Part shown: in pieces, positions 42,563 to 50,059 of the stretch
Numbering within the stretch: the stretch's first letter is position 1
How the letters are laid out: each line of letters opens with the position of its first letter
Source: JACKNG01 sp040220855
GTDB lineage: Bacteria; Pseudomonadota; Gammaproteobacteria; Ga0077536
Reading direction: 5' to 3'
Assembly (NCBI GenBank): GCA_040220855.1
Contig: JAVJVZ010000054.1
Span: 1-64,000 of the forward strand
DNA length: 64,000 nt
Notes under the pieces: model-generated
The model's database searches: none
What the model was told of the DNA's origin: nothing
What the model saw: only the letters and a program-made list of their open reading frames with translations
Position numbers and translations under genes: made by a program

Positions 42563-43243
42563 ATGCTGACCCTCCACGAACTCGCGCCCCTGTGGCTGAC
42601 CCTGCGGCTCGCTGCGGTCACCACGCTGATCCTGCTGGTGGTCGGCACGCCTATCGCCTGGTGGCTGGCGTTCGCGCGCACACGCCTGCGCCCGCTCGCC
42701 GAGGCGATCGTCGCGTTGCCGCTGGTCCTGCCGCCCACGGTGCTCGGCTTCTACCTGCTCATCCTGCTCAATCCCGATGCGCCGCTCGGTGCCGGCTGGC
42801 TGGCTGTGACCGGTGACACGCTGACCTTCTCCTTCAGCGGCCTGGTGCTGGCCTCGGTGATCTACTCACTGCCGTTCATGGTGCAGCCGTTGCAGGCGGC
42901 ATTCGTGACCATGGGCCGCGCGCCGCTCGCGGTCGGTGCCACCCTGCGCGCGGGGCCCGTCGATGCCTTTCTGACCATCGCCCTGCCCATGTCCGCGCGC
43001 GGCTACCTGACGGCGGCAGTCCTTACCTTCGCGCACACGGTGGGCGAGTTCGGCGTGGTCCTCATGATCGGCGGCAACATTCCCGGCCGTACCCGCGTGC
43101 TGTCCATTGCCATCTACGAGCATGTCGAGACCATCGATTACGCCGCTGCGCACGCGCTGTCCGCGTTGCTCCTCGGCTTCTCCTTTGCGGTGCTGGCGCT
43201 GGTCTACTGGCTGAACCGCGCACACGCGCTGCGCGTGGTATGA
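42563..43243 (+). CDS. modB: Molybdate ABC transporter permease
   Basis: ModB is the inner-membrane channel subunit of the molybdate importer. The 226-residue protein has five to six predicted membrane helices. The permease EAA-like loop appears around LRAGPVDAFLTIALPMSARG, followed by the characteristic FAHTVGEFGVVLMIGGNIPG. I list ATG 42563; GTG 42557, two codons upstream and overlapping the modA stop, is an equally possible start. It overlaps modC by 4 bp (ATGA). Confidence 0.95.
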   Translation: MLTLHELAPLWLTLRLAAVTTLILLVVGTPIAWWLAFARTRLRPLAEAIVALPLVLPPTVLGFYLLILLNPDAPLGAGWLAVTGDTLTFSFSGLVLASVIYSLPFMVQPLQAAFVTMGRAPLAVGATLRAGPVDAFLTIALPMSARGYLTAAVLTFAHTVGEFGVVLMIGGNIPGRTRVLSIAIYEHVETIDYAAAHALSALLLGFSFAVLALVYWLNRAHALRVV

Positions 43244-44427
43244 GCCAGGTGCGCATCCCCTCCCGCGACAGCGCCGCGGACCGCGGTGTGCCATCTGCCG
43301 CAGACGACGCGCTCGTCATCGACGTCGAACTCGCGCGCGCGGACTTTACGCTCGCCGCCGAGGTGACGCTCGCGCCGCACGGCATCACCGCCGTGTTCGG
43401 TCACAGTGGCGCGGGCAAGAGCACCTTGCTGCGCACCTTGGCCGGCCTCGAGCGCGCCGCGCGCGGGCGCATCATCTACCGAGGCGAAGTATGGCAGGAC
43501 AGCGCTGCCGGCATCGGCGTGCCGCCGCACCGGCGCGGTATCGGGTACGTGTTCCAGGATGCCCAGTTGCTGGCATTCCTCGACGTGCGCGGCAACCTGG
43601 GATACGCGGCCCGGCGCGCACCACCGACGGCCAACGGGCCCGCTTTCGATGACGTCGTAGCCGCCTTCGATCTCGCGGCGCTGCTCGGGCGCCCCGTGCG
43701 CGTCCTGTCGGGCGGCGAGCGTCAGCGCGTGGCCATCGCGCGCGCGCTGCTGACACGCCCGCGGCTGCTGCTGATGGACGAGCCGCTGTCGGCCAACGAC
43801 ATCGGGCGCAAGGCCGACCTGCTGCCCTACGTGCGCGAGCTGCCGCGCCGGTTCGGCGTACCGGTCATCTACGTCTCGCACGCCATGGACGAGGTCGCCT
43901 ACATTGCCGATCGCCTGCTCGTCCTCGGCGCGGGGCGGGTGCTCGCGCACGGTCCGCTCGACACCGTCCTCGAGCGTCTCGACCTCGGACCGGCGACCGG
44001 TCGGTTCGAGGCCGGCACGGTGCTGAACGGCCGCGTGGTGCGGCACGATGACGCCTTTCAGCTCACCGTCGTCGCGCTCGGTCGCCAGACCATGGTCATT
44101 CCACGCGTCACCGCGGCAGCGGGCGACGCCATCAAGCTGCGCGTGCGCGCGCGCGATGTCGCGCTCGCCATCGAGCGCCCGCGCGGCATCTCGATCCGCA
44201 ACGTCCTGGACGGCACCCTGATCGACATCGTCGAGGAGCCGGCCACGGCCTACGCCGAGGTGCTCGTCGATGTCGGTGCGGCGCACGTGCGCGCGCGCCT
44301 CACGCGCGCCGCGGCGGCCGAGCTCGCACTCGTGCGCGGCTGCGCCGTATTCGCGTTGATCAAGTCCGTGTCGGTCGACGATCGCCTAGTACTCGGCCGC
44401 GCCGGCGACGCCGAGCTGCACGGCTGA
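43240..44427 (+). CDS. modC: Molybdate ABC transporter ATP-binding protein
   Basis: ModC powers molybdate import. The 395-residue protein has an N-terminal ATPase domain with Walker A GHSGAGKST (near 58), the signature LSGGERQRVAIARAL, and Walker B LLLMDEP. A C-terminal Mop-type molybdate-binding domain follows, about 325-390. The D-loop reads SAND rather than the common SALD, a small oddity beside the catalytic site. About 25 extra N-terminal residues precede the ATPase fold. It starts within the modB stop and completes modABC. Confidence 0.95.
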   Translation: MSQVRIPSRDSAADRGVPSAADDALVIDVELARADFTLAAEVTLAPHGITAVFGHSGAGKSTLLRTLAGLERAARGRIIYRGEVWQDSAAGIGVPPHRRGIGYVFQDAQLLAFLDVRGNLGYAARRAPPTANGPAFDDVVAAFDLAALLGRPVRVLSGGERQRVAIARALLTRPRLLLMDEPLSANDIGRKADLLPYVRELPRRFGVPVIYVSHAMDEVAYIADRLLVLGAGRVLAHGPLDTVLERLDLGPATGRFEAGTVLNGRVVRHDDAFQLTVVALGRQTMVIPRVTAAAGDAIKLRVRARDVALAIERPRGISIRNVLDGTLIDIVEEPATAYAEVLVDVGAAHVRARLTRAAAAELALVRGCAVFALIKSVSVDDRLVLGRAGDAELHG

Positions 44428-44440
44428 GCGCGCACCACGA

Positions 44441-44456
44441 GCTGACCGGGGTCAGC
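44441..44456 (+). terminator. Short hairpin after modC
   Basis: GCTGAC (44441-44446) and GTCAGC (44451-44456) form a 6-bp stem with a CGGG loop (7 bp with a 2-nt loop). It lies 14 bases after the modC stop. No T run follows; a weak terminator is possible. Confidence 0.35.
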
Positions 44457-44517
44457 ACGCAGCGCGCTCGCGGTGCCTATGCTGCAGGCGTCGCTACGCT
44501 CACGAGGCATTACAACA

Positions 44518-45534
44518 ATGACCGCATGTTCCCGCGCGGCACGCCTTGCCGCTTTGCTCCTGCTCGCCAGCCATGCTGTAACGGGCGGCGCCGTACCGAT
44601 CCTCTCCGATGGCTCCGACGGCGCCTTCAGCGGCGGAGGTACGCTCGCGCTCGATGCCGACGGCATCTTCAACTTCACCACGATCCACGTCACCTCGACG
44701 CTGTCCTTCGTGCGTAATGCCGCCAACACACCGGTAGTGCTGGCTGCGACCGGGGACGTCGTCATCGACGGGACGGTGAACGTCTCGGCCGGCGATTTCG
44801 GCGCCACCGGTGGACCCGGTGGCGGCAACGGTGGCGCGCGCGGTGTCGGCAACCAGGCCGGGCTTGCCGGCGACGGCCCGGGGGCCGGCGGTGGTGGCGG
44901 CCCGACCGCCTCCGGTCTTGGCAATGCCGGCGGCGGCGCCGGCCATGCCACGCCGGGGCTGCAGGCGGTGCGCTACACCAACAACCAGCCGGGCACACCG
45001 GGCGGCGCGCTCGCGTTCGGCTTCCCCTCGGGTGGTTCCGGCGGCGGTGGCGGTAGCGGCGCGGTGCTGTTCGGCGTACCGCTCGACGGTGGCGTCGGCG
45101 GCGGTGGTGGCGGTGGTCTCCTGATCACGACGCCAGGCACGATTACCCTCAACGGCAGCATCCTCGCCGATGGCGGGCATGCCGGCTGGGGTTTCGCCAA
45201 CGTGTTCGCCAATGCCGGCGGTGGTGGTGGCGGCAGCGGTGGCAGCATCGTGCTCGAGGCGACCTCGATCGCGGTGGCGGCAGGCGCGACCTTGTCGGCG
45301 CAGGGCGGCGCCGGCGGCGGGCTCAGCACGCAGCCGGTCGCCTTCGATCCGTTCGTCTACTCGAACGGCGCGCACGGCGGACAGGGCTTTGTGCTGTTCG
45401 CGACGCCGAATCTCGCTCTCGACCCGGCGGCGAACATTGCCGCGACGGTGGTGCCGCTACCTGCGGGCCTGCTGCTGCTCGCTCCGGGTGCAGCGCTGCT
45501 GCTGGGCGTTGCGCGGCACCGGCGCGCCACCTAG
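44518..45534 (+). CDS. Glycine-rich secreted protein with VPLP-type C-terminal sorting signal
   Basis: I choose ATG 44518, which follows GAGG by 10 bases and starts directly with a signal peptide (core about 8-18). ATG 44473 would add 15 residues. The 338-residue protein has an early beta-rich segment and then long Gly-rich runs (about 95-260) resembling those in extracellular or sortable surface proteins. The C-terminus has VPLP, a hydrophobic helix and a basic RHRRAT end. This resembles the PEP-CTERM variant common in gammaproteobacteria and implies recognition by an exosortase elsewhere. Ligand and role are unknown. It lies 90 bp after modC. Confidence 0.75.
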   Translation: MTACSRAARLAALLLLASHAVTGGAVPILSDGSDGAFSGGGTLALDADGIFNFTTIHVTSTLSFVRNAANTPVVLAATGDVVIDGTVNVSAGDFGATGGPGGGNGGARGVGNQAGLAGDGPGAGGGGGPTASGLGNAGGGAGHATPGLQAVRYTNNQPGTPGGALAFGFPSGGSGGGGGSGAVLFGVPLDGGVGGGGGGGLLITTPGTITLNGSILADGGHAGWGFANVFANAGGGGGGSGGSIVLEATSIAVAAGATLSAQGGAGGGLSTQPVAFDPFVYSNGAHGGQGFVLFATPNLALDPAANIAATVVPLPAGLLLLAPGAALLLGVARHRRAT

Positions 45535-45583
45535 CCGCGCCGGCGCACGCTGCAGCTGGAACACCGCTGGCGAGGCGCCGGCG

Positions 45584-45600
45584 GTGCGTGCCGCACGCAC
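45584..45600. terminator. Hairpin between convergent genes
   Basis: GTGCGTG and CACGCAC form a perfect 7-bp stem with a CCG loop, in the 89-bp gap between the convergent glycine-rich protein and methyltransferase genes. It could stop transcription from either side. It lacks a T run. Confidence 0.4.
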
Positions 45601-45623
45601 GTCGCCGCGACAGCGGCGTGGAT

Positions 45624-46628
45624 TCACGCCGCCTTCGTCCCGCTGACCCGGTGAAGGGTGCCGGCGACGAACACCGCGTCGCTGATCGCGGTGAAACCGG
45701 CCGCGGCGAAATAGTCACGGCACTCGGAGACGCTGTGCGCGCGCCCGGCGCTGCCGCAGACCGCTTCGTACATGCCCCACATGGCGGCGTCGAGCGGACC
45801 CTTGCGGTCCGGTGCGAGCATCTCGCCGACAAGGTGGAACTCGCCGCCCGGCAGCAGGGCCTCGTGGACACGCTCGATTACCTGCGCAATGGTCGCGGCG
45901 TCGTAGATGGGCAGATTCGAGGCCATCACCGCACAGTCGCAATCGCGCGGCAGTGGCGTGACGGTGAAGTCGCCCGCGAGCGTGTCGACCCGGTCGCTCA
46001 CGCCGTGGCGCGCAAGGTAGTCGCGGGTCACCTCGATGACCGGCGGCAGATCGAGCACTACCGCGCGGAGACCGGGATAGCGTTCCACCGCGTTGATGCT
46101 GTAGGCGCCCGAACCGCCACCGAGATCGAGCAGGCGGCGACGGTCAGCCAGGTCGACCTCGCGGCAGAAGCGCCGGCCGGCGCCCATGCCGATGCTGTAG
46201 GTGGCGTCGTGATAGGCGCGCGCCGCCTCGACCGTCAGGTCGGCGTACATGCCGAGGGTGCTCGGCGGCGTGGGATCACGCAGGATTTCACCGAGGCGGA
46301 ACCATTGCGGTACGTCGCCGCGCGTGAAGCACATCCACGGTGCGGCGTAGGTGGACTTGCCGCGGACCAGGTAGCGCGCGCTGTCGGCGGCGTTGACGTA
46401 GGTTTCGTCGTCCTGTTCGACCAGGCCCATGGCGACCAGGCAGGTAAGCAGGCGCTCGGCATTGAGCAGGCTGGTACCCGTCGCGTTGGCGAGCGCAGGG
46501 AGCGTCGCGATACCGCCGTCGAGGTGGGTGAAGAGGTCGAGGTCGAGTGCCGCGTAGAGTACGGCAGTCTCGGTGTACGCACGTGAGATGCGTTGCAGGC
46601 GCGCTGTGTCGGCGCGTGACTCGCTCAT
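45624..46628 (-). CDS. Class I SAM-dependent O-methyltransferase-like protein
   Basis: The 334-residue protein has the two-part layout of plant-type O-methyltransferases. The N-terminal winged-helix dimerisation domain (about 1-95) includes ALDLDLFTHLDGG. The C-terminal Rossmann domain has the SAM motif LLDLGGGSGAY near residue 168, VVLDLPPVIE, and LPGGEFHLVGEM. Relatives methylate hydroxyl groups on small aromatic, polyketide or carotenoid substrates, but the usual catalytic histidine is not evident to me. It starts 33 bp after the DUF1272 gene on the same strand. Confidence 0.82.
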   Translation of the reverse strand: MSESRADTARLQRISRAYTETAVLYAALDLDLFTHLDGGIATLPALANATGTSLLNAERLLTCLVAMGLVEQDDETYVNAADSARYLVRGKSTYAAPWMCFTRGDVPQWFRLGEILRDPTPPSTLGMYADLTVEAARAYHDATYSIGMGAGRRFCREVDLADRRRLLDLGGGSGAYSINAVERYPGLRAVVLDLPPVIEVTRDYLARHGVSDRVDTLAGDFTVTPLPRDCDCAVMASNLPIYDAATIAQVIERVHEALLPGGEFHLVGEMLAPDRKGPLDAAMWGMYEAVCGSAGRAHSVSECRDYFAAAGFTAISDAVFVAGTLHRVSGTKAA

Positions 46629-46661
46629 GATCCGCTCTCCAGGCTCGATGTGCCGGCCGCG

Positions 46662-46970
46662 TCAACGCTGCGAGGCGGGGATGTCGCGCACACCGGCTAC
46701 GAATACCGCGATCTCGTCACGCGACCAGGCAAGGTGGTGGCGCGTGGTGCCGGCAGGCTGGTGGGCCAGCCCGACGCCGGGGCGGCGCGCGACGCGCGGT
46801 CGCACGGGACGCGGCGCGAAGCCACCGCCGCAGTTGGGGCAAACGTCGTTCAGGACCTGCTCGACGCAATCCGCACAGAAGGTGCATTCATAGGTGCAGA
46901 TGCGCGCGGCGGTCGATTCGGGGGGCAGGTCGCAATCGCAGCATTCGCAGTTGGGTCGGATCTCCAGCAT
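46662..46970 (-). CDS. DUF1272 cysteine-rich zinc-binding protein
   Basis: The ATG at 46970 gives 102 residues beginning MLEIRPNCECCDCDLPP. Seven to eight cysteines in CECCDC, CTYECTFCADCVE and CPNCGGGF form a compact zinc-binding fold typical of DUF1272. The C-terminal ~45 residues after PRPVRP are less conserved. The function of the family is unknown. It lies between the crotonase and methyltransferase genes on the same strand, about 106 bp after the crotonase stop. Confidence 0.85.
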   Translation of the reverse strand: MLEIRPNCECCDCDLPPESTAARICTYECTFCADCVEQVLNDVCPNCGGGFAPRPVRPRVARRPGVGLAHQPAGTTRHHLAWSRDEIAVFVAGVRDIPASQR

Positions 46971-47076
46971 GCTGGCTGTACCTCGACGGATGGGGGAAAA
47001 AGACGGTCTGCCAATGCACCCGGTGCGAATCATTGCGCGCGTGCACGCCATGCGCGGCGGCCGGCAGGATGCCGCA

Positions 47077-47829
47077 TCATCCGCTCGCCGGCGGGGGCAG
47101 GGCAAGCTCCGGGCGCAGCACCGCGGTGCCGCGTGCGAGCGCGTTGATGGTGGCCTTGGAAACCTGGGCGCCGGCGGGAGCGAGGGCGGCGAGTTCCTCG
47201 CACAGGCTCGCCAGGCGCATGTCGAGATCGGCTCCCGTGACCACCTCGTGTGCGATGCCGAGGGTCGTGAGGGCGGTCGCGTCGAGGCGCCTGCCGCGAA
47301 TGACGATGTCCTTGGCGCGCCCCATGCCGACCTCCTCGAGCAGGAGGCGAGTCGAGGGCGGGCTGAGCGGCACGCCGAGTTCGACCTCGGGAAACCAGCA
47401 GCGCGCGCCGTCGACCACGAGGCGGAAGTCGCACGCGAGCAGCAAGGAAAAGCCGCCGCCGGCGGCGGCGCCGTTGACGGCGGCGACGGTCAGCGGCGCG
47501 AGCGCGCGCAACGCGTCGAGCACCCGGATCAGCACGCGCGTGCGGCGTGCCGCAATGGGCGTGAATATGCGGCGACGCTCCTCGCTGTCGCGGATGCCGG
47601 CCAGCGCGCTGATATCGACGCCGGCGCAGAAAGCGGCGCCAGCACCGGTGAGGACGACGACGCGCAGGTCGCCGTCGTCGGCCAGCCCGTGCACTGCGGC
47701 TTCGAGCTCGGCGAGGAGTTCGTCGTCGAGGGCGTTACGCTTGTGCGGACGGTTCAGTGTCAGCGTGGCAATGGTGCCGCGGCGGGTGAGGATGACGCTC
47801 GGTTCTGGCATGGCCTGCGGTGCGCTCAC
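47077..47829 (-). CDS. Enoyl-CoA hydratase/isomerase (crotonase) family protein
   Basis: The 250-residue crotonase-fold protein has the CoA-binding segment LNRPHKRNAL, the oxyanion-hole segment GAAFCAGVD, and AAVNGAAAGGGFSLLLACD. The first catalytic glutamate of hydratases (in GGGCEL) is replaced by serine in GGGFSL. The second is present in FPEVELGVPLS. It is therefore more likely an isomerase or another crotonase activity than a standard hydratase. The ATG at 47829 overlaps the stop of the 52-residue membrane protein gene as ATGA; Met7 is an alternative start. Confidence 0.85.
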   Translation of the reverse strand: MSAPQAMPEPSVILTRRGTIATLTLNRPHKRNALDDELLAELEAAVHGLADDGDLRVVVLTGAGAAFCAGVDISALAGIRDSEERRRIFTPIAARRTRVLIRVLDALRALAPLTVAAVNGAAAGGGFSLLLACDFRLVVDGARCWFPEVELGVPLSPPSTRLLLEEVGMGRAKDIVIRGRRLDATALTTLGIAHEVVTGADLDMRLASLCEELAALAPAGAQVSKATINALARGTAVLRPELALPPPASG

Positions 47830-47984
47830 GCGCGGTAGAGAAAGACGTAGAGCGCAACGCCGAGTACGGCGAGCAGTGCGAGCGCAGGAAGTGCGTTACG
47901 TCGGCGATTTTCACCGTCGAGAAGCATGGCGACCAGGGTGGCGCCGGCGAAGAGGGCGATCCAGGCGGATATCCAGTCGAACAC
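47826..47984 (-). CDS. 52-residue two-helix membrane protein
   Basis: This small gene starts at GTG 47984 and ends in a TGA that overlaps the crotonase ATG by 4 bases (ATGA). The protein has two hydrophobic segments, about residues 3-21 (FDWISAWIALFAG) and 31-48 (ALPALALLAVLGVALYVFL). A short charged turn (DGENRRRN) separates them, giving a helical hairpin. GGGAGTAGG lies upstream at a somewhat long distance (about 10-14 bases). The tight overlap is the main reason to believe it is translated. No family is recognised. Confidence 0.6.
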   Translation of the reverse strand: MFDWISAWIALFAGATLVAMLLDGENRRRNALPALALLAVLGVALYVFLYRA

Positions 47985-48087
47985 GATGTCGCGGCCTACT
48001 CCCGGCCCGGTTGCTCGGAAACGCGCCGATTATAGCCGCCCGTGTCGTGCCGTCAGGGCCTCGGCAGAACGCCGGTGAAGAGACCGT

Positions 48088-48117
48088 GGCCGGGCGCCGC
48101 CGCAACGGCGCCCGGCC
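48088..48117 (-). terminator. 12-bp perfect hairpin terminator
   Basis: GGCCGGGCGCCG (48088-48099) and CGGCGCCCGGCC (48106-48117) form a perfect 12-bp stem with a CCGCAA loop. It begins 18 bases beyond the stop of the outer-membrane lipoprotein-sorting-like gene on the minus strand. The following minus-strand bases (ACGGTCTCTTC) are only mildly T-rich. This is the strongest terminator-like structure I found. Confidence 0.65.
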
Positions 48118-48134
48118 GGTCTGCCAGTGCGGTC

Positions 48135-48995
48135 TCAGTCGGCGAGGCTCAGCGCCGTGGGATTGCCGTGACCGAGGCCAACCGCCTGCCAGAAAGGCTG
48201 TTGATCGAGCTGCCCGAGCTGTTCGGAAGAGAGCATCTCGCGGTCGAGTTCGTCGGTGCCGTAGCTTACCGCGCGGACGTCCCACAGGCTGCGTGAATCG
48301 GTCTGCACGTCGTGCAGTGCAACCTCGAGCACGGTCGGAATACCGTCGATGATGGCGTCATCCATCTCCACCACCTTCCACAGGCGGTAGGCGCGATCGT
48401 AGTACTCACGACGGATGGGCAGCATGGTGTCCTTGCCGATCCAGGTAACGATGCGCGAGTAGTACCACTCCTCCGCCGGCTTGACTTCGACCTTCCAGGT
48501 CGGGCGGCCGTCAAGTTCCTCGTCGCCCAGCAATTGTGGCTCGACGAAGTCGCGCGTGGTCAGCGCGAGGTCGTCGTAGTTGAAGTCGGTAACGAGGAAA
48601 TTGCGATCGGCCTCGAATGGCGCCAACGCGCGCGCGCGGCGTTCACTGGGCGAATACAGCCACAAGCCGATCTCGCCGTCTTCACGGGGTGCCGTCAGCA
48701 TGGCCGAGCCGCGCGTCACCGGTGGCGCCATCAGCGTCACCGCGGTGCGCGGTCCGTCATCGAAGCGACGGCGCGCGACGAGCGCCTCCCAGCTGCGCCG
48801 CGCGAGTTCGTCCTGCTCCTTCCAGACCGTCACGCGCACGCGCGCGAGACGCGGCTCGTTCGGTACCAGTGCGTCCTGCATCGCCGCGATGAGCAGCGCA
48901 GGATCGGGATCGGCGGCATTTGCGGACGGCGCCGCGGCGAACAGCAGCCCGCACAGGGCGGCGGCGAGCGAGGCACGGTGGGTGATGATGTTCAT
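48135..48995 (-). CDS. Outer-membrane lipoprotein-sorting-like (LolA-fold) periplasmic protein
   Basis: The ATG at 48995 follows a strong AGGAGG ribosome-binding site. The 286-residue protein has a signal peptide (core about 9-22, cleavage after ANAAD). The body matches the LolA-like family often labelled outer membrane lipoprotein-sorting protein: WLYSPSERRARALAPFEAD, GRPTWKVEVKP, WIGKDTMLPIRREYYD and VLEVALHDVQT. These proteins commonly accompany RND-type or MMPL exporters in lipid trafficking, but no such exporter is adjacent here. A strong hairpin follows its stop. Confidence 0.8.
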   Translation of the reverse strand: MNIITHRASLAAALCGLLFAAAPSANAADPDPALLIAAMQDALVPNEPRLARVRVTVWKEQDELARRSWEALVARRRFDDGPRTAVTLMAPPVTRGSAMLTAPREDGEIGLWLYSPSERRARALAPFEADRNFLVTDFNYDDLALTTRDFVEPQLLGDEELDGRPTWKVEVKPAEEWYYSRIVTWIGKDTMLPIRREYYDRAYRLWKVVEMDDAIIDGIPTVLEVALHDVQTDSRSLWDVRAVSYGTDELDREMLSSEQLGQLDQQPFWQAVGLGHGNPTALSLAD

Positions 48996-49252
48996 GGTTC
49001 CTCCTGTGTTTTTTCTGCGGTTTCTCTTTGCGACGCCGGGAGCGCCGCACAGTTCCCGGAAAAAACGACAGGAATTCATGATGTTGCCGTGGAACAGCAC
49101 GTGGAACGCGGGAAATTGCCGCGGTGTCGGCGACGTTGCCGGACGATGACGACCGGGGTCGCCGGCACGCGGTCGAGGCCGTCGGCGATGCCATCGCGCG
49201 GCGACTGCAGGGAGGCGCCGCGAGGCGCGTGCGGCGCACGCGACCTGTACGC

Positions 49253-49987
49253 TCAGAGTCCGGCTTCCTGGGCCGCGACGGCGATCGTGGTGCGCAGCAT
49301 CGTGGCGAGCTGTTCGGTCAGCGCAGCGCCGCCGGCGGCGTCGAGTGCGACGCTACCGTCGATGGTGTCGAACGCGGGGTGCCACGCGCCGTCGGCGGCC
49401 GCCGCCGACTGCTGCGCTTCGGCGCGACCGACGACGAAGCGACGGTCGACGTCGAAGGCTTCCACGAGCACCGTCGCATAGGCCTGTGGCGCGGTATCGA
49501 AGGCGCGCTGCACGCCGTAGCCGCGCACGTTCTGGTTGGTGTCGGTCACGAAGTCCTCGCCGACCTGGGACTGCACCACCACGAGCATGTCGACGCCGGC
49601 GGCAGCGCCGGCGGCGTAGGCGTCCTGGGCGATGCTGTTGGCGAGCGGCGCGCGCCAGTCGGCCGCGCGCGCCGCGGCGAGCGCTTCGTCCGGCGCCACC
49701 AGGCGCGTGGCGAAGCCGGCCCGCTCGAAGCGCGGTACGAGCACTTCGGCGACCACGCGCTCGGGATTCCAGCCGGCGACGGTGACGTGGCCGAGATCGC
49801 TCTCGAGCGCCGAGCTGCCGAGTGCACTGACGTTGATGCGCACCGGCAGCAGCGAAACCACGCCGACCGTCTTCACCGCCGTCTTGTGCTCGGCGCTGAC
49901 GCGGATGTCCTGCGTGTTGAGCAGGCAACCGCTCAACAACATCGGTAGTACGAGCAGGGCGCTCAATCGGGGCAGGCGCGATGTCAT
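49253..49987 (-). CDS. Predicted lipoprotein of unknown function
   Basis: The ATG at 49987 gives 244 residues with a lipoprotein signal ending in the lipobox LLSGC (Cys21). Asn23 and no Asp at +2 favour outer-membrane sorting. The mature protein has alternating beta/alpha character with VKTVGVVSLLPVRIN and a GVDMLVVVQSQVGED segment, as in proteins that read or bind small ligands at the envelope. I do not recognise the family. It lies between the CoA-transferase (72 bp upstream) and the LolA-like gene (257 bp downstream), all on the same strand. Confidence 0.65.
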   Translation of the reverse strand: MTSRLPRLSALLVLPMLLSGCLLNTQDIRVSAEHKTAVKTVGVVSLLPVRINVSALGSSALESDLGHVTVAGWNPERVVAEVLVPRFERAGFATRLVAPDEALAAARAADWRAPLANSIAQDAYAAGAAAGVDMLVVVQSQVGEDFVTDTNQNVRGYGVQRAFDTAPQAYATVLVEAFDVDRRFVVGRAEAQQSAAAADGAWHPAFDTIDGSVALDAAGGAALTEQLATMLRTTIAVAAQEAGL

Positions 49988-50059
49988 GGCAGATCTCGTT
50001 GGAAACGTTCGATGCGGGCGGCGTGCGCGCGGCGGGCGCATTGTATCCCTCTCGGGCAC

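Noticed and set aside
44810..45260. Tandem repeat or satellite DNA in the glycine-rich gene
   Set aside because: The GGC/GGT-rich pattern encodes glycine runs and has no fixed repeat unit.
49040..49070. Intrinsic terminator near CCGGGA...TCCCGG with an adjacent A/T run
   Set aside because: On the relevant minus strand the T run comes before the stem, not after it, and the stem is only 6 bp with a 12-nt loop.
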